Both the position numbers and the translations under genes were made by a program. This document shows positions 1-5,829 of a stretch of DNA of 6,976 nucleotides, piece after piece. The notes below the pieces were generated by a model. It worked only from the letters and a program-made list of their open reading frames with translations. It searched no databases and was not told the DNA's origin. Numbering within the stretch: position 1 is the first letter of the stretch; every line of letters starts with the position of its first letter. Source of the DNA: Candidatus Shapirobacteria bacterium (GTDB lineage: Bacteria > Patescibacteriota > Microgenomatia > UBA12405); contig VFLE01000038.1 in NCBI GenBank assembly GCA_009885205.1, positions 1 through 6,976 of the forward strand. Reading direction: 5' to 3'.

Positions 1-42
1 ATAACTCCTAAAATTTTGCAAATTTATACTCTTTATATGCAT
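1..42 (-). CDS. recF: RecF-like DNA repair ATPase, N-terminal fragment (cut by window edge)
   Basis: Fourteen codons starting with ATG at 42 stay open to the window edge and read MHIKSINLQNFRSY. This is the typical beginning of RecF: a first beta strand followed by the L-x-N-F-R-x-Y signature just before the Walker A region, which would lie outside the window. RecF is a cytoplasmic SMC/ABC-type ATPase that helps load RecA at gapped DNA. The start fits a TGATATCCT extended -10-like sequence ending 6 nt upstream, with no Shine-Dalgarno motif. The gene is divergent from the SRPBCC gene at 114. With only 14 residues, another RecF-like AAA ATPase (for example an OLD-family or SMC-like protein) cannot be excluded. 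Confidence 0.55.
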   Translation of the reverse strand, partial: MHIKSINLQNFRSY

Positions 43-48
43 TGCACT

Positions 49-57
49 AGGATATCA
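49..57 (-). promoter_or_regulatory. Putative extended -10 element of the recF-like gene
   Basis: Read on the minus strand this is TGATATCCT, a TGn extension plus a hexamer matching TATAAT at four of six positions. It ends 6 nt before the ATG at 42, so transcription would start at or next to the start codon. No clear -35 box is seen. Confidence 0.3.
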
Positions 58-100
58 GATTATGTTATTCTTTTTTATCTCCTACCTTAGTACTATTAGT

Positions 101-106
101 TATAAA
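101..106 (+). promoter_or_regulatory. Putative -10 box of the SRPBCC gene
   Basis: TATAAA lies 7 nt before the ATG at 114, which predicts a transcript starting at the start codon. No Shine-Dalgarno motif lies between them, and no convincing -35 hexamer is seen about 17 bp upstream. The rest of the 43-113 gap is plain AT-rich sequence. Confidence 0.4.
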
Positions 107-113
107 GACAATT

Positions 114-527
114 ATGATGATATCAGTTGACACTCTAATTAATTCACCCATCGAAAAAGTTTGGCAGCACTGGACCAGTCCCGAAAGTATCACCAAATGG
201 AACCAGGCCAGTGACGATTGGCATTGTCCATTAGCCACAAACGATTTAATTCTCGGTGGTAGTTTTTGCTATACCATGGCTGCTATCGATGGTAGCGACA
301 GTTTTGATTTTACCGGCATTTATACCAAAATTGAACCACAAAAATTAATCGAAACCACGCTGACTGATGGTCGCAAAGTCTCAGTCGAATTTGAAAAAGT
401 TGATGATGACAATACAATTGTGACCGAAAACTTTGAAACCGAAGAAACCAATAGTATTGACCAACAACGCACCGGCTGGCAGGCAATTTTAGACAATTTC
501 AAAAAATACTGCGAAGGGCAAAAATAA
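114..527 (+). CDS. SRPBCC / AHSA1-family START-like domain protein
   Basis: A single-domain protein of 137 aa, the usual length for the family. The order of motifs matches the AHSA1 (activator of Hsp90 ATPase homologue 1-like) branch of the SRPBCC superfamily: SPIEKVWQHWTSPESITKWN at residues 11-30, DDWHCPLATNDL at 34-45, a GG turn at 48-49, the FDFTGIY strand at 64-70, and the C-terminal helix GWQAILDNFKKY at 121-132. These proteins form a helix-grip fold with a hydrophobic cavity. They are cytosolic, and the bacterial YndB-like members have no firmly known ligand. ATG 114 is preferred over ATG 117 because it lies 7 nt after a TATAAA box. Divergent from the recF-like gene; its stop is 3 bp from the stop of the converging HD gene. 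Confidence 0.93.
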   Translation: MMISVDTLINSPIEKVWQHWTSPESITKWNQASDDWHCPLATNDLILGGSFCYTMAAIDGSDSFDFTGIYTKIEPQKLIETTLTDGRKVSVEFEKVDDDNTIVTENFETEETNSIDQQRTGWQAILDNFKKYCEGQK

Positions 528-530
528 ATT

Positions 531-568
531 TTATCCAAAAAATATTTCTTGACACATATTTTGGATAA
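531..568. terminator. Possible bidirectional intrinsic terminator between SRPBCC and HD genes
   Basis: The arms 531-540 (TTATCCAAAA) and 559-568 (TTTTGGATAA) are perfect 10-bp inverted repeats. Three more pairs are possible after a 2-nt bulge, leaving a loop of about 10 nt. On the plus strand a T-rich run (TTGTTTTTTATTTT) starts 2 nt after the stem; on the minus strand the stem is followed by AATTTATTTTT. It could stop transcripts of both convergent genes. The stem is AT-rich, and it lies inside the last codons of the HD gene including its stop, so constraint from coding may partly explain it. Confidence 0.45.
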
Positions 569-1103
569 CCTTGTTTTTTATTTTGATTGATTTGATTAAT
601 TCTTTTGCTCTCGGTGTCGCTCGCTCGTATTTATAAAGTATTTCCCTTTTCATTTCGTCGTCATTCTTATTTTTGTAATTGTAATACCATTCGATATTGC
701 AAGAAAAAAACGAAACACTATCAGCATCTTTTAATATATCTGCATCTTTGGTTCCACCTACTTCATGTCTTAAAACCAAATCAGCAGTCTCAACAATCAA
801 TTCCTTAGAATATCCAAATTTTGCCATCAATTCCGAAATTAGCTTGGCGCCTCTTTTCGCATGTCTCACTTTATATTCATCATAAGTTTCCCCATCTTCT
901 CTAATAATTTTCTGACCTATTCCTCTATCTATATCGTGTGCCAGTGCTGCAATTTGCAAACTTTCACTAGCATTTTTATCAATTTTCTTTACCCAATTTA
1001 AAGTATCCAAGGCATGTGCACTTTCTAATTCAAATTCGGCACTAGCCAAAATTTTAATTATTTCTAATTTAATTTTTTCAAATTTTGGAGACTTTTTTAT
1101 CAC
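531..1103 (-). CDS. HD-domain metal-dependent phosphohydrolase
   Basis: A 190-aa cytosolic protein with the HD-superfamily metal-binding pattern: H30 in a helix near the start, the HD doublet H56-D57 in ALAHDIDR, further histidines at 81 and 113 (LRHEVGG), and an acidic D126-A-D128 in KDADSVSFF. The spacing fits a compact HD domain of about residues 20-135, followed by a charged helical tail. HD proteins hydrolyse phosphoester bonds, often in nucleotides; the substrate here cannot be told. The start codon is GTG, placed 5 nt after a TGATATAAT promoter element, and no in-frame ATG gives a better start. No other domain (such as RelA/SpoT synthetase) is attached. Convergent with the SRPBCC gene, divergent from the alpha/beta hydrolase. 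Confidence 0.85.
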   Translation of the reverse strand: MIKKSPKFEKIKLEIIKILASAEFELESAHALDTLNWVKKIDKNASESLQIAALAHDIDRGIGQKIIREDGETYDEYKVRHAKRGAKLISELMAKFGYSKELIVETADLVLRHEVGGTKDADILKDADSVSFFSCNIEWYYNYKNKNDDEMKREILYKYERATPRAKELIKSIKIKNKVIQNMCQEIFFG

Positions 1104-1108
1104 ACCAA

Positions 1109-1117
1109 ATTATATCA
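1109..1117 (-). promoter_or_regulatory. Extended -10 promoter element of the HD gene
   Basis: On the minus strand this reads TGATATAAT, a perfect extended -10, ending 5 nt before the GTG start at 1103. The longer string AATTGATATAAT (1120-1109) recurs exactly in front of the gene at 5830. There is no room for a Shine-Dalgarno sequence in the predicted transcript. Confidence 0.55.
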
Positions 1118-1141
1118 ATTAAAATGGTCTCTCCCTTCGTC

Positions 1142-1150
1142 TGTTAAAAT
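1142..1150 (+). promoter_or_regulatory. Putative extended -10 element of the alpha/beta hydrolase gene
   Basis: TGTTAAAAT is a TGn extension plus TAAAAT, one mismatch from TATAAT. It ends 6 nt before the ATG at 1157. It shares a 53-bp divergent gap (1104-1156) with the promoter of the HD gene. Confidence 0.45.
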
Positions 1151-1156
1151 ACTCTC

Positions 1157-1813
1157 ATGAAATTAGCTATATTATTACCCGGTTACATCGAGTCGCCCGA
1201 TTATCGACATTTGGTTATTATCGATCAAAAATTATCAAATCTTGGATATCAGGTTGTCCGAGTCGATGCCTGCAATCTCTGGTCAACCTGTGATACTCAA
1301 AATTACACCACCACCAATTATATAAATCAGGTCAAACAAATTATTGAGTCGTATTTACCAGAAAAACCTACAGAAATTATACTCATTGGTCACAGTTTGG
1401 GGTGTCTTGTCGCCCTTTATGTTGCCAAATTATATAAACAAGTTTCAAAAGTAATTTGCCTTAGTCCTCCTGTCGCTCTCGACAAATCAGACCACAAATG
1501 GGTCGATGGTTTCCGAGTTTCCAAAAAAGATTTACCCGATAATCCCATCGATTTCCGTCAGTTTTCTGTCCCATTTTCGTTCGTAAATGATCGTAAACAG
1601 TATTCAATTGTCGATACTTTAAATAGTTTTACTAAACCATTTTTAATAATTATTGGTGAAAATGATTCATTGCTCCCCGATGTCGAGGAGTTGGTGAAAA
1701 ATAAAAATATCAAAAACTTTATAAAAATAAAAAACATGGGTCACGACTTCCGCCAGTCCGAAGAACTTTGTTCTCAAGTCACCAGTGAAATTGAAAAGTT
1801 TATAACTTATTAA
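1157..1813 (+). CDS. Small alpha/beta hydrolase (serine hydrolase)
   Basis: A 218-aa protein with an alpha/beta-hydrolase core. An N-terminal strand with oxyanion-type turn, LLPGY, is at residues 6-10. The nucleophile elbow GHSLG is at 78-82 with S80 as the likely nucleophile. D170 in IGENDSLLP is the likely acid and H196 in NMGHDFR the likely base, so all three members of the triad are present in the usual order. There is no signal peptide or membrane segment, so it is probably cytosolic. Substrate class (esterase, lipase or other) is not readable from sequence. Transcription seems to start at the ATG from a TAAAAT box. Its last 14 nt overlap the end of the convergent doc gene, and no terminator is evident there. 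Confidence 0.88.
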   Translation: MKLAILLPGYIESPDYRHLVIIDQKLSNLGYQVVRVDACNLWSTCDTQNYTTTNYINQVKQIIESYLPEKPTEIILIGHSLGCLVALYVAKLYKQVSKVICLSPPVALDKSDHKWVDGFRVSKKDLPDNPIDFRQFSVPFSFVNDRKQYSIVDTLNSFTKPFLIIIGENDSLLPDVEELVKNKNIKNFIKIKNMGHDFRQSEELCSQVTSEIEKFITY

Positions 1814-2237
1814 GTTTATTTAAAATACTTATTTTTACGTTTTCAGTTATTTCACCATGTGTAATTAAACTCTTCATAATTTTCGTTAACATGTATTTTG
1901 ATATCTTTTTCTCAACCACCCAAATTACGATATATTCCATTTCAATAATAAATTTACCTACTAAATTCTCATAGTTGTTTATCTGCAGAAAATAAGCTCC
2001 AAGTGCCACAGCTGATCTTTTATTGCCGTCATTAAAAGCATGATTCATCGCAACTGAGTAAACTAGATGTGACAACTTTATATGTAATCTCGGATAATAA
2101 TTATTGTTTTGAACAAATCCAATCACACTTTCCAATAAGTTAATTTCCTTAATTCCACCTAATCCACCTGAGATTTTAATAATCTCATCATGTTTTTCTA
2201 TTGCATATTTTATTGTAAAATAGTTATACCTTTTCAT
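1800..2237 (-). CDS. doc: Fic/Doc-family toxin, death-on-curing type
   Basis: A 145-aa protein close in length to P1 Doc (126 aa). The active-site signature is H66-A-F-N-D70-G-N-K73-R74, which fits the Doc pattern HxFx(D)xNKR. K73 replaces the glycine of AMPylating Fic enzymes; in P1 Doc this change goes with kinase activity on EF-Tu. The Doc N-terminal element is also present as GGIKEINLLESVIGF, residues 27-41. The gene overlaps the upstream HTH gene by ATGA, and an AAAGGA motif 3 nt before the ATG can act as ribosome binding site. Translational coupling to the partner is the usual toxin-antitoxin layout. The first ~300 nt of sequence from the stop look more AT-rich than neighbouring genes. 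EF-Tu as target is inferred from the family only. Confidence 0.88.
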   Translation of the reverse strand: MKRYNYFTIKYAIEKHDEIIKISGGLGGIKEINLLESVIGFVQNNNYYPRLHIKLSHLVYSVAMNHAFNDGNKRSAVALGAYFLQINNYENLVGKFIIEMEYIVIWVVEKKISKYMLTKIMKSLITHGEITENVKISILNKLNKL

Positions 2238-3238
2238 TTATCCTTTAGTCTTTTAAATACTGATTGATACTGTTCTATTCTTTTCGACAACTCAGCACTT
2301 TTTTCTCCAAGAAATCTTTCAAAATCATCTTTATTAAGTGGAGTTATATAACTAATTAACTCCAGATGAGTTTTTTCTCTTAGTCCATAATCACGACTAG
2401 CCATTTTTCTGCGCGCCAATTCTATTGGTGGTTTCCAGGCAGGGCTACTTTCGAAGTTTTTAAATATTTGATCCACTTCTTTTGGTGTTAATTTTCTAGA
2501 TAATTTTTCTGATTCTTTTTTCATTTCGTATGTCAATCCTGTTTCATACATAGAAATAGCCGTCAACACTTCTGAATACATAGTATCTCTAACATTTTCT
2601 TCCTTGTTGAGATTTAGTATTTGTCTATATTCGCCTGCATGTTCTTTAAAAATACTTTTGTATATTTTATTTGTATATGTTGCATATTTAAAATTCCCCA
2701 TAGCAACATAACTTTTTAGTGCATTAACAAAATCTTTACGATAGTTCTCTCCGGCATATAGGGCAATCAAATAATCCTCATCCCTCTGATTTATGTATTT
2801 TGTACTACCTCCTGCCTTTTTATTTACAACATCGATGACAATGTCCAGTATTAAACTTCTTAACAATCTTGCTCTCTCACTTTCTGCCAATAGCATCCCT
2901 AAATTTAATAATGCCTTAAAATTAAACACGCCGAAGTTTGTTGTTTTGCGAGGGACATTAATGTCCATATCAAACATGTTTTTAAACATTTTCAACCTAT
3001 TTCCAGTCAAAACCTCATAACCATTTTCACCTAGTTCAAAACTATATTCAGAAACATATCTTCTAATTGTTTTAGGGCTTACCTCAAAAAATGAGGCCAG
3101 TTGATCTGTTGTATATTTATAGCCACCTTCAAAGTTCAAACCATTTATTCCCACTTCTTTTTGAATATATTCAAGTGCAAACGGATTGTTTAGTACATTT
3201 TTTCTCTGAATTGCAGAATCTGGTAGTACTTTTGTCAT
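2234..3238 (-). CDS. HTH DNA-binding protein paired with Doc (putative antitoxin/autorepressor)
   Basis: A 334-aa soluble protein. Residues ~42-66 (YTTDQLASFFEVSPKTIRRY) form a clear helix-turn-helix. Residues ~100-140 (FGVFNFKALLNLGMLLAESE and the following R-rich helix) recall the central part of RhuM/BRO-type phage-related regulators. A charged helical region with KYINQRDEDYL (147-157) and ENVRDTMYSE (214-223) follows, and the C-terminus is rich in Lys and Glu helices. I recognise it as a conserved bacterial DNA-binding type often found beside Fic/Doc genes. The antitoxin role is inferred from the 4-nt overlap with doc; at 334 aa it is far larger than Phd (about 73 aa). Its ATG follows a TAAAAT box by 6 nt, so it may be transcribed separately from the dikinase-like gene 31 bp upstream. 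Confidence 0.75.
   Translation of the reverse strand: MTKVLPDSAIQRKNVLNNPFALEYIQKEVGINGLNFEGGYKYTTDQLASFFEVSPKTIRRYVSEYSFELGENGYEVLTGNRLKMFKNMFDMDINVPRKTTNFGVFNFKALLNLGMLLAESERARLLRSLILDIVIDVVNKKAGGSTKYINQRDEDYLIALYAGENYRKDFVNALKSYVAMGNFKYATYTNKIYKSIFKEHAGEYRQILNLNKEENVRDTMYSEVLTAISMYETGLTYEMKKESEKLSRKLTPKEVDQIFKNFESSPAWKPPIELARRKMASRDYGLREKTHLELISYITPLNKDDFERFLGEKSAELSKRIEQYQSVFKRLKDK
2241..2246 (-). promoter_or_regulatory. Shine-Dalgarno-like site for doc
   Basis: AAAGGA on the minus strand, ending 3 nt before the ATG at 2237 and lying inside the last codons of the HTH gene. The spacing is short, so coupling with termination of the upstream gene at the ATGA overlap is probably important. 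Confidence 0.4.
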
Positions 3239-3244
3239 GTAATC

Positions 3245-3250
3245 ATTTTA
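3245..3250 (-). promoter_or_regulatory. Putative -10 box of the HTH-doc operon
   Basis: TAAAAT on the minus strand, 6 nt before the ATG at 3238, inside the 31-bp gap after the dikinase-like gene. A -35 would fall in the end of that gene and is not convincing. The position matches the start-site pattern of the other leading genes here. Confidence 0.35.
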
Positions 3251-3269
3251 CATCTAAATCCAAGTGTTT

Positions 3270-5780
3270 TTATCTCCCCACCCTTATCAAATTCTCCTCT
3301 TCCCCCTTGGTCCCGTAAATCAGCATCCAATTTTTAGTAGGGGAATATCGACCTTGAACTTCTAGGACACTGGCTCCGGTGATTTTATTAAGGGCCCACA
3401 TTCGAGTCGGTAAATCATAATTTTTCCACCAATCACCTACAATAGTTTCCGACACATATTTAATAATCCCTATCTTTCGGGCATCAATGTGTTTGGCCAA
3501 TTCATCATTTTTTAATTGTCCATTTTCAATTAATTTATTAAACTCGTCCACAAATTCATTACTGGGTGAGTCAGTGAATAAATTTTTTCCAAATCGATAA
3601 TACACTTGTCCTATTCTTGTGGGAATATTTTTATTGGCCAAAACTACGATACTCATAATATCGGTAGGCAATTTTTGTCCCAAAACTCGAGTATGTGGAC
3701 TACCGTCAAAAATATCAATCACAATTTTTGTTGGTCTACCCCGCTCACAACGGAGGCTACACACAAAATGTTCAATGGCCAAATCTTTATCCAATTTCCC
3801 TTTTTCATCTTCCAACACCAAAGCATAAACCAATTTATAACTTTGTCCTTCATTTTGAATTTCTTTCCAAGCGCTATAATTTCCAAACTTTGAAAAAATA
3901 TCCACCGTCTCGGGGTTTTTAAACCAATTTTCCAATTCTTTTTGGTCGACATTGGCAATGTCGGCACTGGTATATGGTGCTGCCAATAAGTCGGGACTAT
4001 AGGCACTTCGAAGCCACACTCCTTTGTTATTTGCTTTGGCTCTAGTGATTGACGCCAATATTTCATCAATGTTTTCGGCAGGAATAATTTCTGCCGGAAT
4101 CGAAATTTTATCTCCAAAACATTTAGAAATAAACAATGTTTGACCCGCCTTTTTCGACAAATATTTCGAGGATATTTCTAAATTTTGATTAAATTCCCCA
4201 AAAACCACATCTTTATTTTTCTCATTAATAAAATCAGACCACGAATTTTGGACTCCAAATTTTTCTTCCCATTGTTCTTTAACCATTATTGCAAACTGAT
4301 TAAGTTCGCTTTTAATTATTTTTCCCCGTCCTTGATATATTTTTCCGCTAAACGAATCAACTGTAATCATTTCGTCAGTGGCGATTTTATCAACCGAAGT
4401 TACTCCCATCACTCCCGGAATATTCAAAACGTTTAGTACCAACCCCATGTGGCTTGATGGCCCACCCTCGGTAGTAACCAAGGCTTTGAGTTTATTGGTA
4501 TCAGTCAACAGTTCCAAATCATTGGGGTCAAAATGGTCACACACCAAAATTATTTCTTCTCCATTTTTTAATCTATTTTTTGCCTCAGCCACTCCAAATA
4601 TTGCTTTCCCCACACCCACCCCAGTATTTAACGCCGAACCATTGGCAATAACTACACTGTTATTATCTAGTTCCAATTTTTCGACAAATGCATTATAAAT
4701 TGTATTCGAATCAATTTCCTCTACCACTTCATCAATTATTTTTACTCTTTCTTTGACTAAATTTTCTTGAATCGCAAAATAAGACACGGGTGGCACCTTG
4801 GCTACTCGCGATTGGAGAATATAAACTTTTTTAGGGTCATCGATATCTTCCCAAGTCACCTCAACATCAACCACTGCTTTTAAATTCTTCTCAATTTTTT
4901 CAATGTATCCAAAAATCTGTTGTTGAAAATTAATTGGTAATTCGTTTATCAATAATGGTTTAGAATAGCCCCTGACCACATTTTCCCCCTGACTACAGGG
5001 CAAAAAGTGACCAGTCAATTCTTTGGCCCCGGTTTCAAAGTTTCGCGAAAAAACTACTGCACTTCCCGACTTTTCGGAAAGATTGCCAAATATCATTCTT
5101 TGGACAATCACTGCTGTCCCAATATCATGGGGAATCCCCGCCATATTTCTGTACTCCACTGCGCCCTGACTATTAAACGAATCCAAAACTGCCTGAATAC
5201 ACAAGAACAATATCTCTTGAGGATTACTTAAATTAATTTCATGATGGTCGTTAATTACTTTAGTAAATAAATCAACTTTCTTTTGCAATAAATTTTCTTC
5301 AGTCTCATCATCAACAATTTGCTGTTCAATTTCGGCAAAAAGCTTATGATCAATTTTCAGTACCGAGTGTCCAAACATTCTCAAAAATTGCTGATACGAA
5401 CTTAGGGCCGCTTTCTTCCCAAACTTAGCTATTATGGCTGGCAAATTTTCTGGAGTAATTCCAATATCCAAAATTGTTTCCATCATTCCCGGCATCGAAA
5501 ATTTTGCCCCCGATCTAGCCGAGACCACTAGGGGATTATTGATGTCCCCAAAAGTTTGGCCGGTTCTTTTTTCAATTTCTGCTACCGATTGCAAAATTGA
5601 TTTTTTAATATCGTCAGTCAAACCTTTATTTTCTTGATAACTTTTCCAAAGATCGGCAGACATTACAAAACCAAATGGGACATTCAACCCCATCCTAGTC
5701 ATTTGAATTAACGACAGTGCCTTTCCCCCAATTTCATCGCTACCAACTTCTTCCGCAGTGTCAAAGAAATAGATTTTCAT
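3270..5780 (-). CDS. PPDK/PEP-synthase-family dikinase with a divergent C-terminus
   Basis: An 836-aa protein from the ATG at 5780. The reading frame is open to an ATG at 5846, but the extra 22 residues lack family similarity and would run into the divergent gene. Residues ~1-330 are a PPDK-type ATP-grasp domain: GGKALSL at 18-24, SARSGAKFSMPGMMETILD at 87-105, GSAVVFSRNFETGAKEL at 239-255, and the closing VYILQSR at 319-325. Residues ~380-490 are the swivelling phosphohistidine domain, with TTEGGPSSHMG at 436-446 and H444 as the phosphorylated residue. Residues ~490-836 should be the PEP/pyruvate TIM barrel, but none of its motifs (such as GTNDLTQ, CGExxGDP or NPMLGxRG) is visible. It may be a PPDK-like enzyme with a different acceptor, or a very diverged PPDK. 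Automatic annotation would probably call it pyruvate, phosphate dikinase. Confidence 0.8.
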   Translation of the reverse strand: MKIYFFDTAEEVGSDEIGGKALSLIQMTRMGLNVPFGFVMSADLWKSYQENKGLTDDIKKSILQSVAEIEKRTGQTFGDINNPLVVSARSGAKFSMPGMMETILDIGITPENLPAIIAKFGKKAALSSYQQFLRMFGHSVLKIDHKLFAEIEQQIVDDETEENLLQKKVDLFTKVINDHHEINLSNPQEILFLCIQAVLDSFNSQGAVEYRNMAGIPHDIGTAVIVQRMIFGNLSEKSGSAVVFSRNFETGAKELTGHFLPCSQGENVVRGYSKPLLINELPINFQQQIFGYIEKIEKNLKAVVDVEVTWEDIDDPKKVYILQSRVAKVPPVSYFAIQENLVKERVKIIDEVVEEIDSNTIYNAFVEKLELDNNSVVIANGSALNTGVGVGKAIFGVAEAKNRLKNGEEIILVCDHFDPNDLELLTDTNKLKALVTTEGGPSSHMGLVLNVLNIPGVMGVTSVDKIATDEMITVDSFSGKIYQGRGKIIKSELNQFAIMVKEQWEEKFGVQNSWSDFINEKNKDVVFGEFNQNLEISSKYLSKKAGQTLFISKCFGDKISIPAEIIPAENIDEILASITRAKANNKGVWLRSAYSPDLLAAPYTSADIANVDQKELENWFKNPETVDIFSKFGNYSAWKEIQNEGQSYKLVYALVLEDEKGKLDKDLAIEHFVCSLRCERGRPTKIVIDIFDGSPHTRVLGQKLPTDIMSIVVLANKNIPTRIGQVYYRFGKNLFTDSPSNEFVDEFNKLIENGQLKNDELAKHIDARKIGIIKYVSETIVGDWWKNYDLPTRMWALNKITGASVLEVQGRYSPTKNWMLIYGTKGEEENLIRVGR

Positions 5781-5787
5781 AGAAGCT

Positions 5788-5793
5788 ATTATA
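5788..5793 (-). promoter_or_regulatory. -10 box of the dikinase-like gene
   Basis: A perfect TATAAT on the minus strand, 7 nt before the ATG at 5780; this also decides that start over the open frame to 5846. A GGAGG at 5798-5794 lies directly upstream, 13 nt from the ATG. It would fall outside a transcript made from this box, so it is probably not a working ribosome site. Confidence 0.5.
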
Positions 5794-5815
5794 CCTCCAA
5801 AACCACCCGCCAAAT

Positions 5816-5824
5816 TGATATAAT
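5816..5824 (+). promoter_or_regulatory. Extended -10 promoter element of the DUF6922-nucleotidyltransferase operon
   Basis: TGATATAAT, a perfect extended -10, ends 5 nt before the ATG at 5830. Its 12-bp context AATTGATATAAT is identical to that before the HD gene. Together with the opposite TATAAT at 5793-5788 it fills most of a 49-bp divergent gap, so the two promoters must share or compete for the same DNA. Confidence 0.55.
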
Positions 5825-5829
5825 ATATC

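Noticed and set aside
1804..1816. AACTT-ATT-AAGTT inverted repeat at the hydrolase/doc junction
   Set aside because: A 5-bp AT-rich stem with a 3-nt loop and no clear U-tract is expected by chance in this composition.
2234..2236. TGA as a recoded sense codon (as in Gracilibacteria/Absconditabacteria)
   Set aside because: The TGA at 2236-2234 forms a typical ATGA stop-start junction with doc, so it works as a stop; the other stop codons in the window are TAA or TAG.
3719..4117. 132-aa open frame on the minus strand inside the dikinase-like gene
   Set aside because: It lies in another frame on the same strand as a well-supported gene, its composition is Lys/Trp-rich as expected from a frame shadow, and it has no start signals. 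I also considered it as a sign of a frameshift, but the main frame continues uninterrupted to 3270 with balanced protein composition.
4378..4698. 106-aa open frame on the plus strand opposite the dikinase-like gene
   Set aside because: Antisense shadow of the phosphohistidine domain; Ser/Thr/Pro-rich, with no ribosome site or recognisable family.
5794..5798. GGAGG as Shine-Dalgarno site of the dikinase-like gene
   Set aside because: It is 13 nt from the ATG, beyond the usual range, and lies upstream of the perfect -10 box, so it would not be in the predicted mRNA.
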